Assembly (NCBI GenBank): GCA_902634305.1 | Contig: CACPJJ010000004.1 | Location: forward strand, 1-64,000 | DNA: 64,000 nucleotides | Source of the DNA: an uncultured Pelagibacteraceae bacterium | GTDB lineage: Bacteria > Pseudomonadota > Alphaproteobacteria > Pelagibacterales > Pelagibacteraceae | Direction: 5' to 3' | In this document: positions 1 to 12,319 of the stretch, in pieces | Numbering within the stretch: position 1 is the stretch's first letter | How the letters are laid out: each line of letters opens with the position of its first letter | The notes under the pieces: generated by a model | What the model was told of the DNA's origin: nothing | The model's database searches: none | Seen by the model: the letters and a program-made list of their open reading frames with translations, nothing else | Program-made: the position numbers and the translations under genes

Positions 1-671
1 TTAATATAAGTGATAAAAATAAATTTTATGGCGAATATACTTTTCATTATAATTTATGGAAAAATGAAATTATTAAAAAAGAAGACCAAAATAGTTGGAT
101 AGGATTTTGTACCTATAGAAGATTTTGGTCTAAAACTTCTAAATTAAAAAAGGATTTTTCACTTAAAAAAGATATAGTCCAAACAGTACCTGAAGAATGG
201 AAAAAATATGAAGTTGTTTTAGTAGACCCGATTTATACTAACAAAACAAAGATAAGTAAAATCATTAAGCATGGAAAAAGAATTATACTTAAAAATCCAT
301 TTCTTTTTTTTAATAATAAAAATATTACAATAAAAATTCATTTTGACATGTATCATGGGCATGGAAATTTAGATAAAGCAATCGATCTTCTTGATGTTAA
401 AGACAAAGAAAAATTCAGAGCATATGTTAATAAAGAAATAATGTTTAATCCTTACAATATGTTTATTTGCAAAAACAAAAAAATTCTTTTTGAATATTAT
501 TCACAAATTTTTCCATGGCTTGAAAAGTGTGAAAGTATATTTGGATTTGACTTAGAAAATAGTTATGGGAAAAAAAGAATTTATGGTTTTTTGGCCGAAA
601 GATTTTTGTCTTACTGGTTTAATACATATACAAAACCAATTTATTGGCCAGTTTATTTTAAAGATATTTAG
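1..671 (+). CDS. DUF4422 glycosyltransferase-like protein, 5' truncated
   Basis: An open frame runs from base 3 to the stop at 669-671 with no stop upstream, so the gene begins outside the window. The visible 222 residues match the C-terminal part of DUF4422 proteins, found in polysaccharide gene clusters: a GFCTYRRF block like the family's 'GLCHYRR' motif, then YNMFICKN, and KKRIYGFLAERFLSYW near the end, like the family's 'RV.GF.AERL' motif. Family members are presumed cytoplasmic glycosyltransferases; donor and acceptor cannot be read. It converges on a GT61-type gene, which suggests the window opens at the edge of a surface-glycan cluster. Confidence 0.8.
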   Translation, partial: NISDKNKFYGEYTFHYNLWKNEIIKKEDQNSWIGFCTYRRFWSKTSKLKKDFSLKKDIVQTVPEEWKKYEVVLVDPIYTNKTKISKIIKHGKRIILKNPFLFFNNKNITIKIHFDMYHGHGNLDKAIDLLDVKDKEKFRAYVNKEIMFNPYNMFICKNKKILFEYYSQIFPWLEKCESIFGFDLENSYGKKRIYGFLAERFLSYWFNTYTKPIYWPVYFKDI

Positions 672-675
672 AAAT

Positions 676-1743
676 TTATTTTAGAAGTGAAATTAATTTT
701 TTTGTTGGGACGTGCAAATTATTATTTTGATCCCCTGTATCAGAGTTTATCCTTTTTCCTTGAACTGAAAAGTAATTCAAGTTTAGGTCTTTAGAAATTT
801 TTTTAATCGGTTTAGATGTATTTTTGTCAATAAATTCAATTATTTTTGTGTTTTTTTTGCAAAAAGCTAAATTAGCAAAACCTGCGCCATGATTGCCAAC
901 AATTATTTTAGCATTATTAAAAATAGCTATTTGATCTTTAAAACTATAATCAGATAATCGAATAATTTTAAATTTTTTCATTAATAAAATTTCCCTGATT
1001 TCTCTTTCATTTAATATTATTCTTTTATTATTTAAATTAAATTTTGAATCAGACCTATCAATATATATTTTATTATAAAATTTTTTGTTTGATTTAAATT
1101 TTAAAAATTTTTTTCTTATCCAAAATGATATCCACTTTGGAACCTCACCTATATCTTTATGAGCAGATTTTGAGTATTGCCAAGGGTGATTTGTTGCTAT
1201 AATTTTATTTGAATAAATATGTTTAAATTTTTTACTTGAGACTGATTTTTTTAGTATTCCTAAAATTTTAAGTGTATCAATTTGATATAAAAATTCTTTA
1301 TTAGGAACAAAAACCAATTTAAATTTTTTCAAAGCAAATTTGTTTTCTACTATTCCAATCCTTGGAAGTACATCATACATCCAATGCCAGTAGTTATTAT
1401 TTCCCGCACCTCCAGATAAAATACATAAAAGAGGAGAATCAAGAGTTTTTAAGAATTTTGGGGTACCATGCTTTAATACTCGATTATTTTTTATATTTGA
1501 GTTTACCAAATTTCTTAATTGAAAAGAAACTTGATTAATTATTTTATTATTATTTATAAAAGCAGTATCATGAACTGTGTCTGTATAAACTCTACAATTT
1601 TCTATTTCAAAAATTTTATATTTTCTTTTATTTTTTTTAACTTTATACACTTTTAAACACCCATTTTTCTTTTGAAAATAATTGATCTTTCCATAAACTA
1701 TTTTAAAAAAAAATGAGACTAATTCTTTATATATTTGAGACAT
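676..1743 (-). CDS. GT61 (DUF563) family glycosyltransferase
   Basis: This 355-residue protein shows the two hallmarks of the GT61/DUF563 family: a central SGGAGNNNYWHWMYDVLPRI block (family pattern N-[YF]-x-HW-x-x-D-x-LPR) and a C-terminal IVGNHGAGFANLAFC block (family pattern G-x-HGAGLAN). GT61 enzymes transfer sugars in extracellular glycan synthesis. It lacks a signal peptide and is probably cytoplasmic or membrane-associated. It ends four bases from the convergent DUF4422 gene, and its start is divergent from gyrB across an 81-base AT-rich gap that must hold both promoters. Substrate is unknown. Confidence 0.85.
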   Translation of the reverse strand: MSQIYKELVSFFFKIVYGKINYFQKKNGCLKVYKVKKNKRKYKIFEIENCRVYTDTVHDTAFINNNKIINQVSFQLRNLVNSNIKNNRVLKHGTPKFLKTLDSPLLCILSGGAGNNNYWHWMYDVLPRIGIVENKFALKKFKLVFVPNKEFLYQIDTLKILGILKKSVSSKKFKHIYSNKIIATNHPWQYSKSAHKDIGEVPKWISFWIRKKFLKFKSNKKFYNKIYIDRSDSKFNLNNKRIILNEREIREILLMKKFKIIRLSDYSFKDQIAIFNNAKIIVGNHGAGFANLAFCKKNTKIIEFIDKNTSKPIKKISKDLNLNYFSVQGKRINSDTGDQNNNLHVPTKKLISLLK

Positions 1744-1791
1744 TAATTTTTTTATAAGAATTAAATATAAATTGTTTCATGAGAAAAATAG

Positions 1792-3873
<2,082 letters not shown>

Positions 3874-3875
3874 TA

Positions 3876-5162
3876 ATGGAGTTAGGAAAAGCTTCAAATT
3901 TATATTCATTAAATAAATCCACCTACGTTAATTTAAGATGGATAGCTTATATTGGTCAATTAATTGCAATTTTAACTGTTCAATTTCTTTTAGAATATAA
4001 ATTTGATTATTTTATATGTGTTACCATAATATTATTAAGCATATTAACTAATATTTATTTACAATTTAAAATTAAAACTAATCTACTAAATAATAATATT
4101 TCAACAATTTATTTATCATTTGATATTTTACAATTAGCTATTCTGTTTTATTTTACTGGTGGAATAACAAACCCATTTATTTTTTTGATTATAATACCGG
4201 CTGTATTTTCCTCTCAGTATTTACATTTTTTTAACTCAATTATCTTAGTTGTAATAATTACAATAATGTTAATATATTTAACTTTTTTCTATAGAGATTT
4301 ACCTCATCCAGGTGAGCTTCATTTTCATGCACCTGATTTTTACTTATACGCTATACCTTTATCTATAGTAATTGGTCTTTTTTTTTTAGTATATTTTGGT
4401 TTTAAATTTGGTGAAGAAAGCAGAATTAGAAAAAGAGCATATGATAAAATTCAAGAATTAATGGCAAGGGAGAGCGAACTACTTTCCTTAGGTGCCCAGG
4501 CTGCTGCATCAGCACATTCTTTAGGGACACCTCTTTCCACAATTTTATTAACAGCGACTGAACTTAAAAAGGAATTTGGAAATAATCAAAAAATAAGTAA
4601 AGACTTAGATTTATTACTTAGTCAAACTAAAAGATGCAGAGAAATACTTAAAAAATTGTCATTAAACCCAACTATTGATGATGAATTTTTAAATTTAAAC
4701 CTATCACTTAAAGATTATATAGATGAAATTGTGAGATCATATCGGGAAATAAGTAAAAAAGAATTTATTATTAATATTGAAGATTTTAAAAATCCAATAA
4801 AAATCAATAAATCTATAGAGATCATGTATGGTTTAAGAAATTTTATAGGAAATGCAAATAAATTTAGTAAAAAAAAAATTTTAATATTTCTTAAAAATGA
4901 TATTCAAACAACAAATATAGTTATAACAGATGATGGACCTGGGTTTCCAAAAGATTTAATTGATAAAGATAAGTTAGGAGAACCTTATATTAGGACAACA
5001 GATCAAAAAAATATTACAAAATATGGTTTAGGCCTTGGAACTTTTATTGGAAAAACACTTTTAGAAAAAAACTTTGCAAAAATTAATTTTAATAATTCTT
5101 CACAAAATGGTGGTGCGGAAGTTAGTATTATTTGGAAAAATAAAGATCTTAATTTAATTTAA
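3876..5162 (+). CDS. regB: RegB/PrrB-type redox sensor histidine kinase
   Basis: Membrane sensor kinase of 428 residues with about six N-terminal transmembrane segments (roughly residues 20-175) and a C-terminal kinase core. Family-specific features are the quinone-site heptapeptide GGITNPF (95-101), the phosphoacceptor region [19 protein letters not shown] with His214, the RCREIL segment with the redox-type Cys254, and the ATP-binding DDGPGFP and GLGLGTFIG boxes. In RegB relatives the residue after the histidine is normally Glu; here it is Ser215. No response-regulator gene is adjacent. It follows gyrB by two bases and its end overlaps the convergent cobT by four. The C-terminus is close to RegB length. 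Confidence 0.85.
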   Translation: MELGKASNLYSLNKSTYVNLRWIAYIGQLIAILTVQFLLEYKFDYFICVTIILLSILTNIYLQFKIKTNLLNNNISTIYLSFDILQLAILFYFTGGITNPFIFLIIIPAVFSSQYLHFFNSIILVVIITIMLIYLTFFYRDLPHPGELHFHAPDFYLYAIPLSIVIGLFFLVYFGFKFGEESRIRKRAYDKIQELMARESELLSLGAQAAASAHSLGTPLSTILLTATELKKEFGNNQKISKDLDLLLSQTKRCREILKKLSLNPTIDDEFLNLNLSLKDYIDEIVRSYREISKKEFIINIEDFKNPIKINKSIEIMYGLRNFIGNANKFSKKKILIFLKNDIQTTNIVITDDGPGFPKDLIDKDKLGEPYIRTTDQKNITKYGLGLGTFIGKTLLEKNFAKINFNNSSQNGGAEVSIIWKNKDLNLI

Positions 5163-6958
5163 TGTAGTTTATTTTTGTTATCAAATAATCCACTTAACTG
5201 TTCAATCATTACATCTCCCAATTCTTGAACATCAGTAATTTTGATAGCTTTTTTATAATATCTTGAAACATCATGGCCTATTCCTATTGCCAAAATCTCT
5301 ATATCACTTTTATTTTCTATAAACTTTACAATTTTTTTAAGATGTTTTTCTAAAAAGTCACCTGAATTTACAGAAAGTGTTGAGTCGTCGACTGGAGCAC
5401 CATCAGAAATTACCATCATAATTTTTCTTTCTTCTTTTCTTTTTTTTAATCTATTAAATGCCCATAATATTGCTTCTCCATCAATATTTTCTTTTAAGAG
5501 ACCTTCTTTAAGCATAAGGCCTAAATTTTTTTTTGATTGTCTCCAATGTGTATCGGCGCTTTTATAAATTATATGTCTTAGGTCATTAAGTCTTCCAGGA
5601 TTTTTTGGTTTGTTATTTTTGTTCCATTCTTCTCTACTTTTACCACCCTTCCAATTCTTTGTAGTAAAACCAAGTATTTCTACTTTGACCGAACATCTCT
5701 CCAAAGTTCTTGATAATATATCTGCACAAATTGCAGCAATAGTTATTGGTCTTCCTCTCATTGACCCAGAATTATCAATTAATAATGTAACTACAGTATC
5801 TTTAAACTCTAAATCTTTTTCTTTTTTAAAGGATAATGAATTTTGTGGATCAATTATAATTCTTGTTAATTTTGAACTATCTAGCAAACCCTCCTCTAAA
5901 TCAAATTCCCATGCTCTATTTTGTTTTGCAAGTAATTGTCTTTGAAGTTTGTTAGCTAACTTTGTTATTAAATCTTGAAAACTTGTTAGCTGTTGGTCTA
6001 AAGTTTTTCTAAGCTTTGAAATTTCTTCATCAATCTCAAGTGTTTCCGCTTTTGATATCTCATCAAACTCACTTGTATAAATATGATATTCTTTATCTCC
6101 TATACTTGAATTAGTTTTCTGAATAATTTTTTCGTTACTTTCCTTATCCGAGTCAGTATCTACTAATTGTTCATCCATTTTCGTATCGCTTAAATCATAA
6201 TCACCATCCAGACCATTTTGATCCTCTTCTTGTTGTCTCTTTTCCTGATCATCTTTTGATTGATCTTGACTATCTTGATTATTATTACTGTCCGGATTAT
6301 CATTTTTATTATCTTCTTGATTTTCATCATTATTTTCTGAGTCAAAAATTTCCATTTCTTGTAAAATTTTTGATAGTTTTGAATTATAATTATCTTGATT
6401 TTCAATATTTTTATTTAAATAATTTAAATGTTCTTCAAAAGATGATTCAAAATCTTCTTCCCAAAAGCTTAAAATTTTTTCAGATAACGAATTTAGTTTA
6501 ATTCCAAGGAATTTTTTAAGCATATAAAGCTCAAAAGCTTCAGATATTTGAACATCATCTTTTGATTTTAATTGGTCTTTTCTCTTAAAAGTAATTTTAT
6601 TATTATAATTATCTTTTAAATTTTTTGAAATTCCTTTCAATATTTTTGTTCCAAGAATTTCATATCTTATTTTTTCCGATATATCATAGAGAGTTTTACA
6701 ATGAGAATTCTTTGGCAAATTTTTTTGATAAATATCTTTATTTGAAAATTTTCTTTTTAATGCTTCAGAGTCAGTCTCAGCTCTTAATTTTATATAGTCT
6801 TCTTTAGTATTTAGATTATCTAGTTCAAAAAAATTATAATTTTTGGAACTTAAATTTTTATCTATAGCTTTTTCTAATTTATAGTCATCAGAAATTACTT
6901 TTACTGTAGAGATTAGAGCTTGTTTAAATTTTTCTTTTAAATTATCTTCTTTGTTCAT
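5159..6958 (-). CDS. cobT: CobT-like VWA protein (cobaltochelatase CobT family)
   Basis: This 599-residue protein has the CobT layout: a helical N-terminal half, a very acidic Asn/Asp/Gln-rich linker (about 205-280), then a von Willebrand A domain whose metal-site motif is DNSGSM (395-400). In B12-making alphaproteobacteria CobT joins CobS and CobN to insert cobalt into hydrogenobyrinic acid diamide. No cobN or other corrin gene lies in this window, so the partner and substrate are open. It starts right at the cobS stop (shared base), giving a dnaJ-cobS-cobT operon. The linker length makes exact domain limits uncertain. Confidence 0.85.
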   Translation of the reverse strand: MNKEDNLKEKFKQALISTVKVISDDYKLEKAIDKNLSSKNYNFFELDNLNTKEDYIKLRAETDSEALKRKFSNKDIYQKNLPKNSHCKTLYDISEKIRYEILGTKILKGISKNLKDNYNNKITFKRKDQLKSKDDVQISEAFELYMLKKFLGIKLNSLSEKILSFWEEDFESSFEEHLNYLNKNIENQDNYNSKLSKILQEMEIFDSENNDENQEDNKNDNPDSNNNQDSQDQSKDDQEKRQQEEDQNGLDGDYDLSDTKMDEQLVDTDSDKESNEKIIQKTNSSIGDKEYHIYTSEFDEISKAETLEIDEEISKLRKTLDQQLTSFQDLITKLANKLQRQLLAKQNRAWEFDLEEGLLDSSKLTRIIIDPQNSLSFKKEKDLEFKDTVVTLLIDNSGSMRGRPITIAAICADILSRTLERCSVKVEILGFTTKNWKGGKSREEWNKNNKPKNPGRLNDLRHIIYKSADTHWRQSKKNLGLMLKEGLLKENIDGEAILWAFNRLKKRKEERKIMMVISDGAPVDDSTLSVNSGDFLEKHLKKIVKFIENKSDIEILAIGIGHDVSRYYKKAIKITDVQELGDVMIEQLSGLFDNKNKLH

Positions 6959-7932
6959 TATTTCTGACTATTTATCAACGATTCTGGCAAATCTTCCCCG
7001 AAACATCTTTGATAATATTCAGCAATAGTATTTTTTTCTACATCATCACATTTATTTAAAAAAGTAACTCTAAATGCGTATCCTGTATCTTTAAATATTT
7101 CAGAATTTTCAGCCCAGTGAAGTACAGTTCTTGGACTCATGACTGTTGATATGTCTCCTCCCATAAATCCCTTTCTAGTTAAAGTTGCAACTTTAATCAT
7201 GTTCGCAATTTTTTCTTTTCCTTTAGAATTATTTAAATTTTTATTTTTTCCTAAAATTATTTCCATTTCTTTTTCCATTGCCAAATAATTCAAAGTAGTA
7301 ACAATATTCCATCTATCCATTTGTCCTTGATTTATTTGCTGGGTGCCATGATATAATCCAGTGGTATCGCCAAGTCCAACAGTATTAGATGTAGCAAAAA
7401 GTCTGAAATATTTGTTTTGTTTTATAACTTTATTTTTATCTAATAAAGTAAAATTACCTTCTGCTTCCAAAACTCTTTGAATAACAAACATAACATCAGG
7501 TCTTCCAGCATCATATTCATCAAAAACTAATGCAACAGGGTTTTGAATTGACCATGGCAATATTCCTTCTTTAAATTCTGTAATTTGTTTTCCTTCCTTA
7601 ATTACTATCGCATCCTTTCCTATAAGATCTATTCTACTTATGTGACTATCAAGGTTAACTCTAATACAAGGCCAATTAAGTCTTGCTGCAATCTGCTCTA
7701 TATGAGTTGATTTGCCAGTTCCGTGGTAACCCGAAACTAAACATCTTTTGTTAAATGAAAATCCAGAAAGTATCGCTAAAGTAGTATCTTTATCAAATAT
7801 ATAATTTTTATCAATTTCTGGAACAAATTCATTTTTTTTTGAAAAAGCTGTAACTTCCATATCACTTTCAATTCCAAAAGTTTGGTTAACAGAAATTTTT
7901 ATATCTGGTACAATGTTTAATGAAGCTGTCAA
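6958..7932 (-). CDS. cobS: CobS-like AAA+ ATPase
   Basis: This 324-residue MoxR-type AAA+ ATPase is the usual partner of CobT. Walker A is GYHGTGKST (68-76) and Walker B is [15 protein letters not shown] (from 133); the sensor region [10 protein letters not shown] and the TGLYHGTQ segment are typical of CobS. In cobaltochelatase CobS and CobT form a hexameric ATPase that drives CobN. Its start overlaps the stop of the upstream J-domain gene by four bases and its stop touches the cobT start, so the three are translationally coupled. Without CobN nearby the AAA/VWA pair may remodel or metallate another target; this is inference. Confidence 0.88.
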   Translation of the reverse strand: MTASLNIVPDIKISVNQTFGIESDMEVTAFSKKNEFVPEIDKNYIFDKDTTLAILSGFSFNKRCLVSGYHGTGKSTHIEQIAARLNWPCIRVNLDSHISRIDLIGKDAIVIKEGKQITEFKEGILPWSIQNPVALVFDEYDAGRPDVMFVIQRVLEAEGNFTLLDKNKVIKQNKYFRLFATSNTVGLGDTTGLYHGTQQINQGQMDRWNIVTTLNYLAMEKEMEIILGKNKNLNNSKGKEKIANMIKVATLTRKGFMGGDISTVMSPRTVLHWAENSEIFKDTGYAFRVTFLNKCDDVEKNTIAEYYQRCFGEDLPESLINSQK

Positions 7933-8450
7933 TTTTTTTCCTTATAAGTATTTTTTAATTGTGTATAAGCTAAAGTAATAACTTTAAGCTTATCTTCAAA
8001 TTTTTTATTCCCTGCATTCATATCAGGATGAAATTTTTTGACAAGTTTTTTAAATTTTTCTTGTACTTTTTTCCAACTAATTCCAATTGATATACCAAGA
8101 ATACCAAATGCCTTAAGATCATTAGAATTAAATTTAAATTGATCCATGTGGTCAAATTGTCCTTTAACTTTATATTTATCTCTTTCATCTTTTAAAGTGT
8201 TGTTCCATAAAATTTTAAAAAAATTATCAGAAGAACTAAAACTTTGTGTTGGTTTGTGCCAAGTCATATCTGATTTAATAAATTCATATATTTGATTATC
8301 ATCCATACCTTCAAAATAGTTCCAATTTTTGTTGAATTCTTTAATATGGCTTAAGCAAAGCATTCTATATTTTTTACTGTTATCTTTTTCAATTGGAGCT
8401 TTATATAAACCTTCTTCTAAACAGTTATTCCAATCACAAATGTTTTTCAT
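7929..8450 (-). CDS. J-domain (DnaJ-like) protein of the cobST cluster
   Basis: A 173-residue cytoplasmic protein with a C-terminal J domain: FKKLVKKFHPDMN carries the HPD tripeptide needed to stimulate Hsp70 ATPase, and the last helix is VITLAYTQLKNTY. The N-terminal 100 residues contain ICDWNNC and MLCLSH, as in the alphaproteobacterial DnaJ-like proteins that sit beside cobS. There is no Gly/Phe region or zinc domain, so it is a specialised co-chaperone and not DnaJ itself. It is divergent from bolA with a 20-base gap and overlaps cobS by four bases. Confidence 0.85.
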   Translation of the reverse strand: MKNICDWNNCLEEGLYKAPIEKDNSKKYRMLCLSHIKEFNKNWNYFEGMDDNQIYEFIKSDMTWHKPTQSFSSSDNFFKILWNNTLKDERDKYKVKGQFDHMDQFKFNSNDLKAFGILGISIGISWKKVQEKFKKLVKKFHPDMNAGNKKFEDKLKVITLAYTQLKNTYKEKN

Positions 8451-8470
8451 TATATATAATATTATAAATT

Positions 8471-8731
8471 ATGAATATAAATCAACTAGTTGAAATTGTA
8501 AAAAATAAATTGCACAATAATATTGTTTGCGACAATATAGAAATTCAAGATAAAACTTTTTTACACAAAAGTCATGCATCTCATGATAAAAATAAATTTC
8601 ATATAAAACTAATAATCACATCTGATTATTTGAAAAAAAAAAACAAAATTGAATCGACAAAAGAAATATATAAAATTTTAGAAAAGGAATTAAAATATAA
8701 TATACATTCTATTCAAATTTTAATTAATTAA
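8471..8731 (+). CDS. bolA: BolA family protein
   Basis: At 86 residues this has the size of BolA. The motif HKSHASHDKNKFHIKLIITSD contains the family's histidines and the central strand; BolA proteins use them with monothiol glutaredoxins to bind [2Fe-2S] clusters and act in iron homeostasis or envelope control. The bolA / J-domain / cobS / cobT neighbourhood is the usual alphaproteobacterial arrangement, which supports the call. The last 12 bases overlap the convergent aroB. No glutaredoxin gene is in the window. Confidence 0.85.
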   Translation: MNINQLVEIVKNKLHNNIVCDNIEIQDKTFLHKSHASHDKNKFHIKLIITSDYLKKKNKIESTKEIYKILEKELKYNIHSIQILIN

Positions 8732-9835
8732 TTCTCTAGATAGAAATTTTTTTATTTTTGATTGATCAAATTTTAAACCTAAAAGTACTTTTCCTATTTT
8801 TTTTATCAAAATAAGATTTATCTTAGAAGAATTATTTTTTTTATCTGCTTTCATATATTTAATAATTGTATTTATATCTTTTTTTTTAAAATAAAAATTT
8901 ATGTTTTTTGATATATTTAAATGATCTATATGATTAATTATTTTTTCATAATCGCTTTTATTTAAAATATTATTATCAAGACTAAATTTTGCTGAACTTA
9001 TAATTCCCAATATAACAGCTTCTCCATGATTTAGTTTTTTTGAATATGACAGTGTGGCCTCATAAGCATGAGCAAATGTATGACCTAAATTAAGAATTTT
9101 TCTTATATTTTTTTCTTTTTCATCCTGTTGAACAATATTTCTTTTAATTTTACAACTATCTGAAATAGCTCTTTCTATAAATGGAGATTTTAGTTTTATT
9201 ATTTTTGGAAAATTTTTTTTTAAATAATTAAAAGTTTTTACATTACTTATGATCGAATGTTTTAAAATTTCTCCATATCCACAGTTTAGTTCTCTTTTTG
9301 GAAGTGAACTTAACATGCTTACATCAGACAAAACTAAATCGGGTTGCATAAAAGATCCAATCAAATTTTTTCCATATTTATTATTAACTCCCGTCTTCCC
9401 TCCAATTGATGAGTCGACTTGTGCCAGAAGTGTTGTGGGAATATTAATAAATTTTAATCCTCTTTTAAAAATGCTTGCAGCAAAACCAGATACATCACCA
9501 GTAATACCTCCGCCAAAAGATATTATGCAGTCGTTTCTATTAAAATTAAATTTAAATAATTTATCTAAAATTAAATTTATACTTTTTAAATTTTTATTTT
9601 TTTCATTTGCTTTAAAGAGATGAACAACGATTTTTTTGTGAGCAAATTTTTTTTTTAAAATTTCTATTTTTTTTTTGGGAATTTTTGTATCTATAACAAT
9701 TAAAATTTTTTCAAAATTAAAATTATTTAATTTCAAAATATTAGAGGTTTGTGAAATAATATTTTTTCCTATTATTATGGGATATTCTTTAGATTTAGTT
9801 TTAACATTTAGCTTAATTTTTTTCATATAATTCAA
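8720..9835 (-). CDS. aroB: 3-dehydroquinate synthase
   Basis: Second step of the shikimate pathway, making 3-dehydroquinate from DAHP with NAD and a divalent metal. Visible motifs are the nucleotide-binding SFGGGITGDVSGFAASIFKRG, the IPTTLLAQVDSSIGGKTGVN block, GYGEILKHSII and the metal-ligand helix LNLGHTFAHAYEA with NHGEAV. Length (371) is normal. The start (a second Met lies three codons in) overlaps the end of aroK by 23 bases, so aroK-aroB form one unit. The end overlaps bolA on the other strand. Confidence 0.95.
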   Translation of the reverse strand: MNYMKKIKLNVKTKSKEYPIIIGKNIISQTSNILKLNNFNFEKILIVIDTKIPKKKIEILKKKFAHKKIVVHLFKANEKNKNLKSINLILDKLFKFNFNRNDCIISFGGGITGDVSGFAASIFKRGLKFINIPTTLLAQVDSSIGGKTGVNNKYGKNLIGSFMQPDLVLSDVSMLSSLPKRELNCGYGEILKHSIISNVKTFNYLKKNFPKIIKLKSPFIERAISDSCKIKRNIVQQDEKEKNIRKILNLGHTFAHAYEATLSYSKKLNHGEAVILGIISSAKFSLDNNILNKSDYEKIINHIDHLNISKNINFYFKKKDINTIIKYMKADKKNNSSKINLILIKKIGKVLLGLKFDQSKIKKFLSRELIN

Positions 9836-10325
9836 TTATATTTTTAACTATCATATTTTTGGTTAATGTTTCACAATTTATCTTGTAATTTGCTAAGCTA
9901 TATATATCCGATCTTTGTCTTATCAGTTTTTTTAAATTATTTTTGCTAGAATTAAAAGCAATTGGTCTTTTTTTGCTTTTTAAAATTCTTTTTATTATTG
10001 TAGAATTTTTCCAATTTAACCAAAATGAAATATGATTTTTGAGTATTTCTCTTCTAATATTTTTATTAAGAAAACTACCGCCTCCTAGCGATATAATCTT
10101 TCTATCATGTTTAAGAAGTTTTAAAGTTATTTTTTCTTCTAAATTTCTAAAATAAGATTCGCCCTTTTTTTCAAATATGTCGTAAATTTTTAGACCTATT
10201 TCTTTTTCAATAAATTTGTCAACATCTAGAAAATTAAAATTAATATTTTTAGACAAAAGGTACCCAATAGTAGATTTTCCAGATCCCATCATGCCTAGTA
10301 AAACTATATTTTTATTTAAATTCAT
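9813..10325 (-). CDS. aroK: Shikimate kinase
   Basis: A 170-residue P-loop kinase that phosphorylates shikimate at O3. It has Walker A GMMGSGKSTIG near the N-terminus, the DVDKFIEKEIG block with the substrate-binding Asp, FRNLEEK, the ISLGGGSF glycine box, and the lid Arg in KSKKRPIAF. It is the first gene of the aroK-aroB pair. The divergent small membrane-protein gene begins 55 bases away, so the promoters face outward from this gap. Confidence 0.94.
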   Translation of the reverse strand: MNLNKNIVLLGMMGSGKSTIGYLLSKNINFNFLDVDKFIEKEIGLKIYDIFEKKGESYFRNLEEKITLKLLKHDRKIISLGGGSFLNKNIRREILKNHISFWLNWKNSTIIKRILKSKKRPIAFNSSKNNLKKLIRQRSDIYSLANYKINCETLTKNMIVKNIIELYEKN

Positions 10326-10380
10326 AATTCTTTATTGAAAAACCACAAATATGTCTTATTTTGAAAATACTTAACACTAT

Positions 10381-10566
10381 ATGCAATTTGAAAAAAAAAC
10401 AAGAATAGGAAGTCCAAAAGGTATTTTTGGAATATTAATTAAAATTATTTTAATATTCATTATTTTAGGTGTTGCTGTGATTCTAATTGACAGAATTAAT
10501 TTTCCATCACCAATAAAAAAAATAGAAGATGTAATTTCTAATGATAATTTTAAAATTATTAAATAG
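10381..10566 (+). CDS. Small single-pass membrane protein
   Basis: A 61-residue ORF with one strong hydrophobic helix (about residues 17-40, IFGILIKIILIFIILGVAVILI), a basic N-terminus and a short polar tail. It starts shortly after the gap following aroK and its last 26 bases overlap the next gene, so translational coupling with that exported protein is likely. No family is recognised. It could anchor or assist the downstream protein in the envelope; this rests only on position. Confidence 0.6.
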   Translation: MQFEKKTRIGSPKGIFGILIKIILIFIILGVAVILIDRINFPSPIKKIEDVISNDNFKIIK

Positions 10567-12298
10567 AAATAATTTAATAGTTTTAATTGTTTCTATTTTA
10601 TTATTTTCAACCAATATTTATGGTGAAGATGAGCCAGTAGATATATGGGATTTGGAAAAAAAAAACGATCAAAATTTATCCACAGTAATAATTAATGGTG
10701 AAAATGATAAAGAAGATAAAATTGGAATCGATAATGAAAACACAGAAACTAAGATAAATATAATTGATAGTAATCAATTAGATAATAATAAAATAAATAT
10801 TGTAGGTTTATATGATCCGGAAGAGAATGGGTTAAACATTGACATGTGGTCCAACTCTAATGGAGATGAAATAAAACTAATTTTAAATAAAATAGATAAA
10901 ATGAATCTTTCACAAGATTCTAAAGAAATTTTAGATGTTGTTTTATTAACAAATTCATATTTTCCAAAAGAAAATATAACAGAAGAAAATTTTGTAGATT
11001 TTAAATTAAAATATTTAATTAAAAATAATGATAAAAATTTAATTAAATTATATTTGATTAAAAATGATAAAGTTCCTTACAATTCAAATTTAATTAAATT
11101 TTATATAAATAGTTATCTTGAAAATGCTGATTTAGAAAATGCTTGTAAAATTTTTGATGAAATAAAATATTTTAGTGATGACTATATTAATAAATTTCAA
11201 ATTTATTGTTTAATTGATCAAGAAAAAAGAGAAGAGGCACAACTTCTTTATGATTTAAATAAAGAAACTGGTTTTAAAGATGATTTTTATGAAGATAAAT
11301 TCAATTTTTTAATGGAATATATTGAGAAAGCTGATGAAAATATTTCTGATAAAAATATATTAAATTTTCATTTATCGCATAGAACAAGCAATAATTTCAT
11401 TTATCAACCCAAAGAAAATAGTCCAAAATTTATTTGGAAATATTTGTCTTCTTCAAATTTGCTAGAAAATGTAAATGAAATAAATCTAGAAGATGTTGAA
11501 AAAATTTCTTTAATTGAAAAGGCAACTCATGAACAAAATTATGAAGAGAAAGAATTATTTGAGTTATATAAAAGATTTCAGTTTAACATTAATCAACTCT
11601 TAAACGTAAAAGATTCATATAAGTTATTACAAAATTACGAAGGTAGAGCTTTGCTTTATCAAAGATTAATATTAACCGAAGATGAAATTCAAATTTTAGA
11701 TTTATCATATAAATTGAAGGAGTCATTCATTAAAGATAAAATAGAAAATGCTTTTAGAAGTGAGTTAAAAAGAGTTTTGTCAAAAGTAAGTAAAGAACAG
11801 GTACCTTCAAATTTTTCGTCATTTTATAATGACAATCTAACTATACCGGATCTAAAACGAAAAAATATAAAAGTTAATAATAAAATAATTCATCAATCTA
11901 AATTATTAAAATATTTTGAGGATCAATATGAAATCAAAAAGGTCGAAGATGATTTGGATAAATTACTCAAATCAATAAAAAAAAACAAAGACTACAATGT
12001 TTCAATAAAAGATTTAATTATGTTAGAATCGTTGGTTTCAGATGGTGTATTAATATCTAAAAAATATAAAAATATGTTTGAATTTGATCAATCAAATGTA
12101 CCAACAGATATTCAATTATTATTAAATAATAATGAATCTGGTATGGTTTTGTTGAGATTAGTTGAAATTATTGGAGAAGATGATTTGGAAAGTTTAGGTC
12201 CCGATACACTGTACTTTATTACAACTATATTAAACCAACTAAATTTGGATACTATTAGAAATAAGATTTTATTAAAAGTTCTTCCTTTAAAAATATAA
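10541..12298 (+). CDS. Large exported, mostly helical protein of unknown function
   Basis: A 585-residue protein with a likely signal peptide (hydrophobic stretch IVLIVSILLFSTNIYG, cleavage probably before EDEPVDIWDL). The mature part is very polar and Asn/Asp/Lys-rich, predicted helical with repeat-like hairpins such as YLENADLENACKIFDEIKYF, reminiscent of TPR or solenoid proteins. No catalytic motif is seen. It overlaps the small membrane protein upstream and is followed after 21 bases by def. A periplasmic scaffold is possible; function is unknown. Confidence 0.7.
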   Translation: MIILKLLNRNNLIVLIVSILLFSTNIYGEDEPVDIWDLEKKNDQNLSTVIINGENDKEDKIGIDNENTETKINIIDSNQLDNNKINIVGLYDPEENGLNIDMWSNSNGDEIKLILNKIDKMNLSQDSKEILDVVLLTNSYFPKENITEENFVDFKLKYLIKNNDKNLIKLYLIKNDKVPYNSNLIKFYINSYLENADLENACKIFDEIKYFSDDYINKFQIYCLIDQEKREEAQLLYDLNKETGFKDDFYEDKFNFLMEYIEKADENISDKNILNFHLSHRTSNNFIYQPKENSPKFIWKYLSSSNLLENVNEINLEDVEKISLIEKATHEQNYEEKELFELYKRFQFNINQLLNVKDSYKLLQNYEGRALLYQRLILTEDEIQILDLSYKLKESFIKDKIENAFRSELKRVLSKVSKEQVPSNFSSFYNDNLTIPDLKRKNIKVNNKIIHQSKLLKYFEDQYEIKKVEDDLDKLLKSIKKNKDYNVSIKDLIMLESLVSDGVLISKKYKNMFEFDQSNVPTDIQLLLNNNESGMVLLRLVEIIGEDDLESLGPDTLYFITTILNQLNLDTIRNKILLKVLPLKI

Positions 12299-12319
12299 AA
12301 ATTATAATAAAATTAATTT

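Noticed and set aside
6190-6807. Several ORFs inside cobT on both strands
   Set aside because: They are frame shadows of the acidic, low-complexity linker of CobT.
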